Assembly: GCA_036398175.1 (NCBI GenBank)
Contig: DASWHL010000050.1
Coordinates: forward strand, 40,252 to 104,251
Length of the DNA stretch: 64,000 nt
Source of the DNA: JAOTWJ01 sp036398175
GTDB lineage: Bacteria; Gemmatimonadota; Gemmatimonadetes; Gemmatimonadales; GWC2-71-9
Reading direction: 5' to 3'
Shown here: positions 47,568 through 55,601 of the stretch, in pieces
How the letters are laid out: the number at the start of each line of letters is the position of its first letter
How positions within the stretch are numbered: the stretch's first letter is position 1
Notes under the pieces: generated by a model
Databases searched by the model: none
What the model saw: only the letters and a program-made list of their open reading frames with translations
Told to the model about the DNA's origin: nothing
Program-made: the position numbers and the translations under genes

Positions 47568-48781
47568 TGGCCGCGTGGATGATCTACGCGACCGTGGTCG
47601 CCGCGTTCCTCGCCGGGGCGGCGCTCGCAGCCGACCGGGCGTTGCGCTTGGTGGGGCGGGAGGGGCGGTGGGTGTGGGCCGCGACGCTCGCCTCCTCGCT
47701 GGCGCTCCCACTGTTTGCCACGCGGACGGAGCCCGGCTCGGCGACCCTCGACCTCGGGGTGGTGCCCGTGGTGGTGCGCGTCGCCACCGCGGCCGTGCCG
47801 GATCCGTCGCCCACGCTCGCCATACTCGACACGCCGCTCCGAGTGGGTTGGGCCGCGGCGTCCGGCTTGGTGCTCCTGCTCCTCGTGGCATCGCAACGCG
47901 CGCTCCGCCGCGAAGCCGCGCGTGGGGTGGAGCGGGATCTCGATGGCCAGCGCGTCTGCGTGACGACGGGGGCGGGGCCCGCGGTCGTAGGCGGGCTCCG
48001 GCGCGCCACGATCGTGCTCCCCGCGTGGATCACCGACCTCGATCCGGCAGACCGTCGCCTGGCGGTGCGGCACGAGGCCGAACATCTCCGGACCGGGGAC
48101 GTCCAGTTGCTGGCCGTGGCCGCGCTCGCGGCGGTAGCGTGTCCGTGGAACCTGTTCATCTGGTGGCAGGTGCGCCGGCTGCACGACGCGGTGGAGCTCG
48201 ACTGCGACCACCGGCTCGTGCGGGCGGGGGTGGACGTCCGCGCCTACGGGACGCTGCTGCTCGAGGTCGCCCACCGCGCGTCGCGGCGCCGCATGGCCGT
48301 GGCCCTCGCCGCCCGGCCGTCCCTCTTGTCACGGAGGATCAATCACATGACGCCCGTACCCTCATCCACGCGCGGGGTCCGCGCGCTGACCGGCGCCGCG
48401 CTCGGCGTGCTGCTCGTCGTGCTCGCGTGCGCGGCGCCGAGCCCGGCGACCGACGTCGCGCCCGCCGTCCCGGGGCCGCCGGTTTCGCTCGAGAATCAGC
48501 CGCCCGTCCTCCTGGAGATGCCGGAGCCGCGCTATCCCCCGCTGCTGCGGGAGGCCGGCATCGAAGGTGAGGTCGTGCTCGAATTCCTCGTGGATGCGAC
48601 GGGCCGGGTGGACTCGGCTTCGGTGATCGTGATCCCCGGCGAGCGCGGGCACAAGGCGCTGGAGCGGCCCGCGGCGGACGCCGTTCGGGGGGCGCGATAC
48701 CGCCCCGCGGTGATCCACGGGCAGCCCGCGCCGTTGCGGATTCGGCAGACCGTCACGTTCCGGATTCCGAAACCAGAGTAG
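47567..48781 (+). CDS. M56 (BlaR1-like) membrane metalloprotease with TonB C-terminal domain
   Basis: A 404-residue inner-membrane protein starting at ATG 47567 (GTG 47564 also possible, overlapping the blaI-type stop). Four or so helices frame a zinc site HEAEH (His169-His173) in the M56 pattern RRLAVRHEAEHLRTGD, with the downstream VELDCDHRLVRAGVDVRAYG. A further helix (GAALGVLLVVLACAAP) leads to a periplasmic TonB-type C-terminal domain (about 330-404): EPRYPPLLREAGIEGEVVLE, then VDATGRVDSASV. Instead of a penicillin-binding sensor it has a TonB domain, so it may sense envelope state or energise an outer-membrane protein. It probably inactivates the adjacent repressor. Confidence 0.9.
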   Translation: MAAWMIYATVVAAFLAGAALAADRALRLVGREGRWVWAATLASSLALPLFATRTEPGSATLDLGVVPVVVRVATAAVPDPSPTLAILDTPLRVGWAAASGLVLLLLVASQRALRREAARGVERDLDGQRVCVTTGAGPAVVGGLRRATIVLPAWITDLDPADRRLAVRHEAEHLRTGDVQLLAVAALAAVACPWNLFIWWQVRRLHDAVELDCDHRLVRAGVDVRAYGTLLLEVAHRASRRRMAVALAARPSLLSRRINHMTPVPSSTRGVRALTGAALGVLLVVLACAAPSPATDVAPAVPGPPVSLENQPPVLLEMPEPRYPPLLREAGIEGEVVLEFLVDATGRVDSASVIVIPGERGHKALERPAADAVRGARYRPAVIHGQPAPLRIRQTVTFRIPKPE

Positions 48782-49048
48782 GACGGGGGACACGGTGCCG
48801 GGAATCCGGCTGGCGGTCGGTCCCCAGCACACTCACGGGGCTTGTCGAGGTAGTCTGCACCGCCGCTTACGACCGGTTCCTCGCACCGGATTTGAGCGCG
48901 CAGCGTGCCCCTGCCCCAAAACGGTGCGTAGAGGGCTCGATTCCGAAGCCACCGTGTAATCCGCAACTGCCGACACGGCAAGCGATTATGACACCGTGCA
49001 CCAAACCGGGCGTTCAGGCGCGGATGATGCTCAACGCCTCGACGACCT

Positions 49049-50011
49049 ATGACGACTGCCAACGCTGTGCCCCCAATCATCCTCATGGCGATAGGGGAGG
49101 CCGGCTCGCTCGCGAGCGCGTTGAACCGTGAGCAATACACGGTGCTCGAGGCCCAGAGCGGCGCCCTGGCCCTCGAGTGGGCGCGCGACATCATGCCGGA
49201 CACGATTATCCTCGACGCCAACCTGCCCGACCTGCCTGCGATCGAGGCGTGCCGGCTCCTGCGGGACGATCTGCGCGTCGGCCACAACGTGCCGGTGCTG
49301 ATTCTGAGCCCGCAGCCGCCGACCCCGGAGCAGCGCGTCGCGGCGCTGCGGGCGGGCGCCTGGGACTTCCTGCGCTACCCGAACGGCCCCGACGAGCTGA
49401 CGCTCAAGCTCCAGACCTACGTCCAGGCGAAGCGGAACATTGACATTGCGCTGGCGGACGGCCTGGTGGACCCGGCGACCGGCCTGCACAATCGCCACAG
49501 CCTCGCTCGGCGGGCGCGGGAGCTGGGCGCGCTGATGGCCCGACGGCACGGCGCGCTGGCGTGCGTGGTCTTCGCGCTCGAGACGGATGCCAGGGACTCC
49601 CGGCTGGGAGCGGCCCTGAGCAGGGGCGCCCGCATGTCCGACGTCGTCGGCAGGCTCGGGCCCACCGAGCTCGCGATCCTGGCGCCCGCGACGGCGCACG
49701 CCGGTGCCGTGCGACTGGCGCAGCGGGCCGCCACGCCGTTGCGCGACGTCCTGCGGGCAGCGCAGTCCGCGGGCACCGAGGTCCGGCTCGAGGCCGGCTA
49801 CGATGCCGTGGCCAACCTCGGGTACACGCCCATTGATCCCGTGGATCTGCTCGCGCGCGCGGCTCACGCCGTCCGTGCCGGAAAGCCCGAGCCTGACTGT
49901 CCCTGGGTGCGGCGCTTCGAAAACGGATTCCACCAGGCCCCAGTCGAGCCCGTGCGGCCGCGCGTGACACCGCCAGGCATGGTAGCGCCAACAAGGAGGA
50001 CCAGCGCATGA
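49049..50011 (+). CDS. Response-regulator-like protein with degenerate GGDEF domain
   Basis: A 320-residue cytoplasmic protein. Residues 8-125 form a receiver domain with the phospho-acceptor Asp56 (IMPDTIILDANLPDLPAIEA), but the usual acidic pair is missing (ILMAIGEAGS) and the conserved Lys is Arg (WDFLRYP). Residues about 145-285 follow a GGDEF-domain outline (DPATGLHNRHSLARRARELG), but the catalytic GGDEF reads GPTEL (GRLGPTELAIL), so diguanylate cyclase activity is unlikely. Its stop overlaps the lipoprotein gene (ATGA) and an HD-GYP gene follows, suggesting a small signalling operon. Confidence 0.8.
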   Translation: MTTANAVPPIILMAIGEAGSLASALNREQYTVLEAQSGALALEWARDIMPDTIILDANLPDLPAIEACRLLRDDLRVGHNVPVLILSPQPPTPEQRVAALRAGAWDFLRYPNGPDELTLKLQTYVQAKRNIDIALADGLVDPATGLHNRHSLARRARELGALMARRHGALACVVFALETDARDSRLGAALSRGARMSDVVGRLGPTELAILAPATAHAGAVRLAQRAATPLRDVLRAAQSAGTEVRLEAGYDAVANLGYTPIDPVDLLARAAHAVRAGKPEPDCPWVRRFENGFHQAPVEPVRPRVTPPGMVAPTRRTSA

Positions 50012-50538
50012 CCACCACCCGCCTCCTGCGACCGGTGCTGGCTCTCGCGACCTGTCTGCTCGTCGTGACGTGCGCCGACCCCCCGTCCGGTCCGTTGGAC
50101 GCAGGCCGCGGGGGTCCGACGGCCGGGCTCCTCGGCTCCCTCGCCCAGCCGACCGGCCTGCTCCAGTGCTCTCCGCTGCCGTACGATTCGGTGACGCAGG
50201 CGATCGGGCCCGAGGGCGGCGTCGTGCGCGTGGGGCCGCACAAGCTGTCGGTACCGCCCGACGCCCTCGTGGACGTGGTGACCATCACGGCCGTCGCCCC
50301 GTCCGAGACCGTGAACCGCGTCCTGTTTCGACCCGAAGGCCTGGTCTTCGAGCGGCCCGCGCACCTCACGATGAGCTACGCGAACTGCGACCTGCTCGGT
50401 GTGCTGCTGCCGAAACAGATCGCCTACGTGACGGAGGGGCTCGACATCCTCGAGTACCTGCTCTCGGTGGACCACCCGGCGTCCCGGACGGTCACCGGCC
50501 GTCTCGACCATTTTTCCAGCTATGCCGTCGCGTGGTGA
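50008..50538 (+). CDS. ZU5-like putative lipoprotein
   Basis: A 176-residue protein with a leader RLLRPVLALATCLLVVTC ending in a Cys that could be lipidated. The mature part contains IGPEGGVVRVGPHKLSVPPDALVD, closely resembling the start of a ZU5 domain (GGxxxxxxxxLxIPxGAL), followed by ITAVAPSETVNRVLFRPEGLVF, which fits the same beta fold. It would lie in the periplasm or on the outer membrane. It overlaps both neighbours by 4 and 17 bases. No partner is evident beyond its place between the two signalling genes. Confidence 0.75.
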   Translation: MTTTRLLRPVLALATCLLVVTCADPPSGPLDAGRGGPTAGLLGSLAQPTGLLQCSPLPYDSVTQAIGPEGGVVRVGPHKLSVPPDALVDVVTITAVAPSETVNRVLFRPEGLVFERPAHLTMSYANCDLLGVLLPKQIAYVTEGLDILEYLLSVDHPASRTVTGRLDHFSSYAVAW

Positions 50539-52141
50539 GGGTCCCGTGACGTCCTCCGCTCGGCCGGTCCACGAGCCCGGCCTCGACGAATCCCGCGCGG
50601 GGGGGGCGTGGCTCGACGAGGCGCGCGCGCGGGAGCGGACGGGGCGCATCTCCGACGCGATCGCCTGCTACGAGTCGGCCATCGTGGCGGCGGAGCACCG
50701 TGGGGAGAATGCCGTGCTGGCCCAGGCCCTCCGCCGTCTCGGCATCGTGCAGCATCAGCGCGGCGAGTACACCCGGGCGCGCGCCATCTGCCGGCGGAGC
50801 TATGACGTGGCCCAGCGCATGGGCAACAAGCCGCTCGCGGCCGAGGCGCTGAACACGCTCGGCGCGCTGGATCTCACGACCGGGTCCCTCGAGGCCGCCC
50901 GCCGCGCGTTTCTCCAGGCGCTGGCGCTGGGCGGGTCCAGCCGGGGACTGCGCGCGCGCGTGGAGCAGAATCTGGGGATTCTCGCGAACATCCAGGGCGA
51001 GCTGGACGAGGCCCTGGCCCGATACGAGCGGTCGCTCGACGCGTACCGCGAGGCCGGCGACGAGTTCGGCTGCGCGCTGGCCTATCACAACCTCGGGATG
51101 GTGAGCGCGGACCGGGAGCTGTACGACCAGGCGGAAACCTACTTCCGCGAGAGCCTGGCGATTGCCGCGCGACTCGGGGACGCGCAACTGGAAGGCCTCT
51201 GCCTCGTCAACTCCGCCGAGGTGGACGTGGCCCGCCAGCGCTACGAGAACGCCCTGCAAAACGCCGAGGCCGCGCTGGCCCGCTTCGACCGGCTGGGTGC
51301 CCGCGGCCCGAAGGCCGATGCGTACCGCGTGATCGGCGTGGTCTATCGCGAGACCGGCCGCCCGGCGCTGGCCGAGGCGCGGCTGCGCTCGGCCATCGAG
51401 CAGGCGGTGTCTGCGGGCTCCGTGCTCGGCGAGGCCGAGGCTGCCCGCGAGCTGGCCTTGCTCTACCAGATGACCGGGCGCAACCCGGAGGCGCTCCGGC
51501 AGCTCAACATCGCCTACCGCTTGTTCCACCGTCTGGACGCCCGCGTGGACCTGGTGGACGTCGGGGGGAAGGTGGCGGAGCTCGAGGGCACCTACCTGGC
51601 CGTGGTGCGCGCCTGGGGCGAATCCATCGAGGCGAGCGACCGGTACACGTTCGGCCACAGTGAGCGGGTGGCGCGCAATGCGGTCGCCATGTCGCGCGTC
51701 TTGGGCCTGGACGAGCACGAGGAGACGACGATCCTGCTCGGGGCGTACCTGCACGACGTGGGCAAGATGCGCGTCCCGCACGAGATTCTCAGCAAGCCGG
51801 GGCCATTGACCCCGGAGGAGCGCGAAGTCGTGCAGATGCACGTCACCTGGGGCGTCGAGCTGCTGGCCGACGTGGACTTCCCCTGGGACATCAAGCCCAT
51901 CATCCGCTGGCACCACGAGAAGTACGACGGCAGCGGTTATCCCGACCGCCTCGTCGGCGACGAGATCCCGTTGGGCGCGCAGATCGTCGGGATCCTGGAG
52001 GCCTACGACGCGCTGACCACCGAGCGCCCGAACCAGCGGGCGCTGCCGCCGGATGAGGCCGTTCGGCGCATCACGGAGTGCCGGGCCTCGTGGTCCGAGC
52101 CAGTGTACCAGGCGTTCCTGAGCGTCGTCACGACCGTCTAG
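50522..52141 (+). CDS. TPR-repeat protein with C-terminal HD-GYP phosphodiesterase domain
   Basis: A 539-residue cytoplasmic protein. Residues 20-350 are TPR repeats (RISDAIACYESAIVAAEHRG, RQRYENALQNAEAALARFDRLG). Residues about 375-539 form an HD-GYP domain: HSERVARNAV, LHDVGKMRVPHEIL (HD pair), HVTWGVELL and HHEKYDGSGYPDRLVGDEIP with the GYP motif. Such domains hydrolyse cyclic di-GMP; all key residues seem present. The ATG at 50522 lies in the end of the lipoprotein gene; GTG 50546 is an alternative. The stop TAG at 52139-52141 shares the CTAG palindrome with the stop of the convergent gene. Confidence 0.92.
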   Translation: MPSRGEGPVTSSARPVHEPGLDESRAGGAWLDEARARERTGRISDAIACYESAIVAAEHRGENAVLAQALRRLGIVQHQRGEYTRARAICRRSYDVAQRMGNKPLAAEALNTLGALDLTTGSLEAARRAFLQALALGGSSRGLRARVEQNLGILANIQGELDEALARYERSLDAYREAGDEFGCALAYHNLGMVSADRELYDQAETYFRESLAIAARLGDAQLEGLCLVNSAEVDVARQRYENALQNAEAALARFDRLGARGPKADAYRVIGVVYRETGRPALAEARLRSAIEQAVSAGSVLGEAEAARELALLYQMTGRNPEALRQLNIAYRLFHRLDARVDLVDVGGKVAELEGTYLAVVRAWGESIEASDRYTFGHSERVARNAVAMSRVLGLDEHEETTILLGAYLHDVGKMRVPHEILSKPGPLTPEEREVVQMHVTWGVELLADVDFPWDIKPIIRWHHEKYDGSGYPDRLVGDEIPLGAQIVGILEAYDALTTERPNQRALPPDEAVRRITECRASWSEPVYQAFLSVVTTV

Positions 52142-52698
52142 CCTTCGCTCCAGCTCAGCCGGTACCGGCACACCGCCCCACCGCGTGCCCGGCACTCGTC
52201 CTCCACCACCGAGACTTTCTGGCAGCCGCACATCTCGAGCGCCCGGCGGTACCAGCCGATCACCGTGTGACAGTCGGGGGCGCTGAAGGTCTCGGCGTCG
52301 TGCGTCGTGAGGATGGCGGAGGTGTCGCCGGTCTTCTCGTAGACGCGGCGCCCGGTGCGGTAGTACGAGTCGTAGATCTTGGGGGTATAGCCCAGGAAGG
52401 CGTGCGGCTTGCCGGGCGTCAGGTAGGCCTTGTGCGGGCCGGTGAGATTCGTCTCGGCGGACGCTTCGCCGAGTCGCTCGAAGAACTCGAGCCGGCCGCC
52501 GCCGAGCACCGTGACGATGGTGTCGTCGAGGCGCTTGCCGAGGTCGAACGCAAACCAGCCGACGGCCGAGACGGCCCGCAGGGTCTTCTGGTCCTCCTCC
52601 GACAGGGCCGCCAGCACCCGTCGCAGCCCGTCGGCGCCGGCGTGCTGCTCCGCGAACGCGAGCCGCGCCTTCAACACGCTTCCCTTGACTTCCTGCAT
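52138..52698 (-). CDS. V4R/haem-NO-binding-like small ligand-binding protein
   Basis: A 186-residue soluble protein starting at the ATG at 52696-52698. It shows FFERLGEASAETNLTGPHKA, YTPKIYDSYYRTGRRVYEK and a C-terminal VVEDECRARGGAVCRYRLSW. The final Cys-x(6)-Cys-x-Tyr pattern with CHTVIGWYRRALEMCGC before it resembles small proteins related to V4R and to the TIGR02265 (DUF2378) family of myxobacteria. Assignment is by resemblance only. Cysteine clusters could bind a metal or haem. It is followed by the Nramp-like gene upstream in a minus-strand group. Confidence 0.6.
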   Translation of the reverse strand: MQEVKGSVLKARLAFAEQHAGADGLRRVLAALSEEDQKTLRAVSAVGWFAFDLGKRLDDTIVTVLGGGRLEFFERLGEASAETNLTGPHKAYLTPGKPHAFLGYTPKIYDSYYRTGRRVYEKTGDTSAILTTHDAETFSAPDCHTVIGWYRRALEMCGCQKVSVVEDECRARGGAVCRYRLSWSEG

Positions 52699-52721
52699 CG
52701 GGCCTCCCGCGCCGCTGCGTG

Positions 52722-53981
52722 TCAGGACAGAAGCCGCCGCACCGCAGCGGCCAGCTCCCCCCAGCCAACCCAGGCAAAGAAACCGAGCGTGGCGGCGAGC
52801 GCCAGGTTGATGATCCAGCTGCTCCGGAGATCCGGGCCGATCCAGCCGGTGCGGGTGTTCATCACGAGCAGGGCGACGGCGAGGAGCGGCATGAAGAGCG
52901 CGCCGAACACCGCATAGAGCAACTGGGCGCGCTCGAGCGTGGTCCACAGCACGACCACGGGCACGGTCCCGAGGCACAGCAGGAACGCCCGGTACCACCG
53001 GTCCTCCGGTCCGGGCCGCCGCCGCTGGGTGCCGGCGCGCGCGGTCACGAGGTCGGCGAAGATGTACGGCGCGCTCTGCCAGACGCCCAGCAGGCTCGAG
53101 AAGACGGCGGCCCAGAAGCCCACGAGGAAGATCCACTTCCCGGCCGGCCCCAGCGCCAGCGCCAGCTGGCCCGCCAGCTCGAGGGCGGCGGTGGGTCCCT
53201 GCGCGAGCGTCACCCGCGATCCGACCACGATCATGGCCAGGCCGAAGACGGCGGTCATGGCGTACCCCGCCGCGAGGTCAATCCGGCTCTCCGCCGCGCC
53301 ACGCGCGCCGGCCCGGCCGCGCTCGCGGATCCAGTACCCGTACGAGAGCAACGTCACGGTTCCGCCGACGCCGCCCAGCACGCCGATGGTGTACGCGGTG
53401 CCGCCGGGCGGCACGCGCGGCACGGTAAGGCCGGCGACGATGCTCGCCCAGTCGGGACGGAGCAGGGCGGCGGTCAGCACGACGGCCACGAACATCAGGC
53501 CGGTGCAGACCATCATGAGCCGCTGGAAGGCGCGGAAGCCGCCGCGCAGCACGATCAGCAGGCCGAGGAGCGAATGCAGGATCCCCCAGAGGATCTTGGA
53601 GGTCGCGAGGTCGGCGCTCAGCGGCAGGATGCCTGTGCCGGCCACGCCGCACGCGCTCACGAGCGCGCCGCCCGTGAAGAACGCCCAGACCGCGAGGTAC
53701 GCGCCAAAGCCCCATTGGAGCCAGGTGCCGAGATGCGCGACCAGTCCCTCGATGAACGTGGTCCCGGTGGCCATCTGCCACCGCGCGATGCCCTCGTTCA
53801 GGAACCACTTGAGGAGGGCTCCCACCCACGCGGCCCAGAGCAGCGTGAGGCCGAAGCGCGAACCCGCGAGACTCGCGGTGAGGAGATCGCCGGCGCCCAC
53901 CCCCGTGGCGGCCACCAGCATGCCCGGAACGAACAGGGAGAGCCAGCGTCCGGCGCGGCGTGGCTCCCCCGCGGCGCTCAC
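52722..53981 (-). CDS. Nramp-family-like divalent metal or Nramp-related transporter
   Basis: A 419-residue protein with about 11 transmembrane helices, starting at the GTG overlapping the preceding stop (GTGA at 53978-53981). It follows the Nramp fold outline, but the first-helix DPGN metal motif is altered: SLFVPGMLVAATGVGAGDLLTA reads GAGD where DPGN is expected. Later marks include WAAVFSSLLGVWQSAPYIFADL, which fits the family, and a final LAVALLVMNTR. It probably moves divalent metal or a related cation, but the changed motif leaves the substrate open. Genes for a Fe-S scaffold and rhodanese lie directly upstream. Confidence 0.8.
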   Translation of the reverse strand: MSAAGEPRRAGRWLSLFVPGMLVAATGVGAGDLLTASLAGSRFGLTLLWAAWVGALLKWFLNEGIARWQMATGTTFIEGLVAHLGTWLQWGFGAYLAVWAFFTGGALVSACGVAGTGILPLSADLATSKILWGILHSLLGLLIVLRGGFRAFQRLMMVCTGLMFVAVVLTAALLRPDWASIVAGLTVPRVPPGGTAYTIGVLGGVGGTVTLLSYGYWIRERGRAGARGAAESRIDLAAGYAMTAVFGLAMIVVGSRVTLAQGPTAALELAGQLALALGPAGKWIFLVGFWAAVFSSLLGVWQSAPYIFADLVTARAGTQRRRPGPEDRWYRAFLLCLGTVPVVVLWTTLERAQLLYAVFGALFMPLLAVALLVMNTRTGWIGPDLRSSWIINLALAATLGFFAWVGWGELAAAVRRLLS

Positions 53982-54457
53982 CGCGGTGTGGTCTCGGGAT
54001 ACGGCGGCAGGCTCACCTTGCGCCGCGCCTCGTCCAGCGTGTCGCCCGCGGCCACGAGCTTCCGCACCGTCTCGAGCATGCCGGCCGCTCGGCGGAGCGC
54101 GTCGAACCCCACCGCGGCGCACGGCTCGCGGAATCCCACGACCGCACGGCCGACCCTATCCAGATGGTCCTCGAACGCCAGGGCCCGGACCTCGGCCAGC
54201 GTGGGGTGGGTGCGGTTGATCTCCTGCAGCAGCATGGATGCCGCGCCCTGGCTGATCGTGCACCCCGTACCCTCGAACGACGCCGCGTCAACGCGATCCG
54301 TGCCCGGCTCGGTCCTGAGGTACACGGTCACCACGTCCCCGCACCCGGGATTGCCCGCACCGGCGGAAACCTCGGCGCCCGCCAACGCCCCCTGATGCCG
54401 CGGCCGCCGGTGATGGTCCACCAACCGTTCGATCAGCTGCTCGCGCGTCAGCAACAC
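53978..54457 (-). CDS. SufU/IscU-type Fe-S cluster scaffold or sulfur acceptor
   Basis: A 159-residue protein, starting at a GTG at 54455-54457. The SufU layout is clear: N-terminal LIERLVDHHRRPRHQG, GNPGCGDVVTVY (Cys39, Asp41), GTGCTISQGAASMLL (Cys66) and FREPCAAVGFDALRRA (Cys113). These are the three cysteines and Asp that bind zinc or a cluster. The usual CxxLxW ending of SufU reads CAAVGF here. SufS and other suf genes are not in the window. It overlaps the Nramp-like gene (4 bases) and follows the rhodanese gene after 68 bases, suggesting a sulfur/iron-linked group. Confidence 0.9.
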   Translation of the reverse strand: MLLTREQLIERLVDHHRRPRHQGALAGAEVSAGAGNPGCGDVVTVYLRTEPGTDRVDAASFEGTGCTISQGAASMLLQEINRTHPTLAEVRALAFEDHLDRVGRAVVGFREPCAAVGFDALRRAAGMLETVRKLVAAGDTLDEARRKVSLPPYPETTPR

Positions 54458-54525
54458 TCGGTCATCTCAGGCCTGCCTCCCACGCCGCACGCTGCACGTC
54501 ATTCTTCAATCCGCACTCCGCCTCG

Positions 54526-55416
54526 TCATTTCTCCACCGGCGCCCGCACCATGTTCCCCCACTCCGTCCACGACCCATCGTAGTTCCGCACCCGTTCGAA
54601 GCCCAGAAGATACGTGAGCACGAACCACGTGTGTGACGACCGCTCCCCGATGCGGCAGTAGGCGACCACGTCGTCCGACGGCCCGAGCCCGTTCTCCTCA
54701 ACGTAGATCGTCCGAAGCTCGTTGGTTGGCCGGAACGTGTGGGTATCCTGATTGATCGCGCGGCCCCACGGGATGCTGCGCGCCCCGGGGATGTGCCCGC
54801 CCCGCAGCGCGCCTTCGTTGGGATAGTCCGCCATGTGCAGGCGCTCGCCGCGGTACTCCTCGGGGCTCCGGACGTCCACGAGCGGCCGGCCGGCCTCCAC
54901 GTGCAGCAGCACGTCCTCCCGGAACGCCCGAATCCCGACATCGTCCCGCGGCCCGACGACGATGTCGCCGCGGGGGTAGGCAGGGAGGTCGCGCACGAGC
55001 GGGCGGCCCTCCTGCTCCCAGCGGGCCCGGCCACCATCCATGATGCGGAGGTGCTCGAGCCCGAACAGGCGGAACACCCAGAACGCGTACGTGGCCCACC
55101 AGTTGTTCTTGTCCCCATAGAGCACGACCGTCGTTTCCCGCCCGATGCCGTTGGCGCGGAGCAGCTCCTGGAGTCGCGGGGCGTCGAGGTAGTCGCGAAT
55201 CAGGGGATCGTTGAGATCCGCCACCCAGTCAATCTTCACGGCGCCGGGGATGTGCCCGATGTCATAGAGCAGCAGGTCTTCGTCGGATTCCACGAGTCGC
55301 ACCGCGGGATCCTCCAGATGCCGGGCAACCCAGTCCGTGGACACGAGAACCTCGGGCTGCGCGTAGCCCCGCGCTTCGATGGGTGGAGCCTGAGGAATGG
55401 GAAGTGTGGTAGCCAT
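54526..55416 (-). CDS. Two-domain rhodanese (thiosulfate/3-mercaptopyruvate sulfurtransferase)
   Basis: A 296-residue cytoplasmic sulfurtransferase with an inactive N-terminal rhodanese domain (VSTDWVARHLEDPAVRLVES, GHIPGAVKIDW) and an active C-terminal one. The catalytic Cys254 is in VAYCRIGERSSHTW; the CRxGxR loop is that of thiosulfate sulfurtransferases. Also present are DVRSPEEYRGE and GHIPGARSIPWGRA. Start is the ATG at 55414-55416 with GGAGG just upstream. It lies upstream of the SufU-like gene on the same strand and could supply sulfane sulfur. Confidence 0.94.
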   Translation of the reverse strand: MATTLPIPQAPPIEARGYAQPEVLVSTDWVARHLEDPAVRLVESDEDLLLYDIGHIPGAVKIDWVADLNDPLIRDYLDAPRLQELLRANGIGRETTVVLYGDKNNWWATYAFWVFRLFGLEHLRIMDGGRARWEQEGRPLVRDLPAYPRGDIVVGPRDDVGIRAFREDVLLHVEAGRPLVDVRSPEEYRGERLHMADYPNEGALRGGHIPGARSIPWGRAINQDTHTFRPTNELRTIYVEENGLGPSDDVVAYCRIGERSSHTWFVLTYLLGFERVRNYDGSWTEWGNMVRAPVEK

Positions 55417-55601
55417 GTGTCACCTCCGGAAAAAAACGAACTCGCCGACGGGCAAGGATGCGGCCGGCGAGGGATTGGGAACCTGGTTGAAACGAAACCT
55501 ACGGAACGGTCCGGATCACCCCGCAGCGCGGCGTGGCGTGGGACAGGCGCAAGGGCAGAGGGAGCGCATGAGGGGAAAGTACGACAGAATCCGTCGGCTT
55601 T

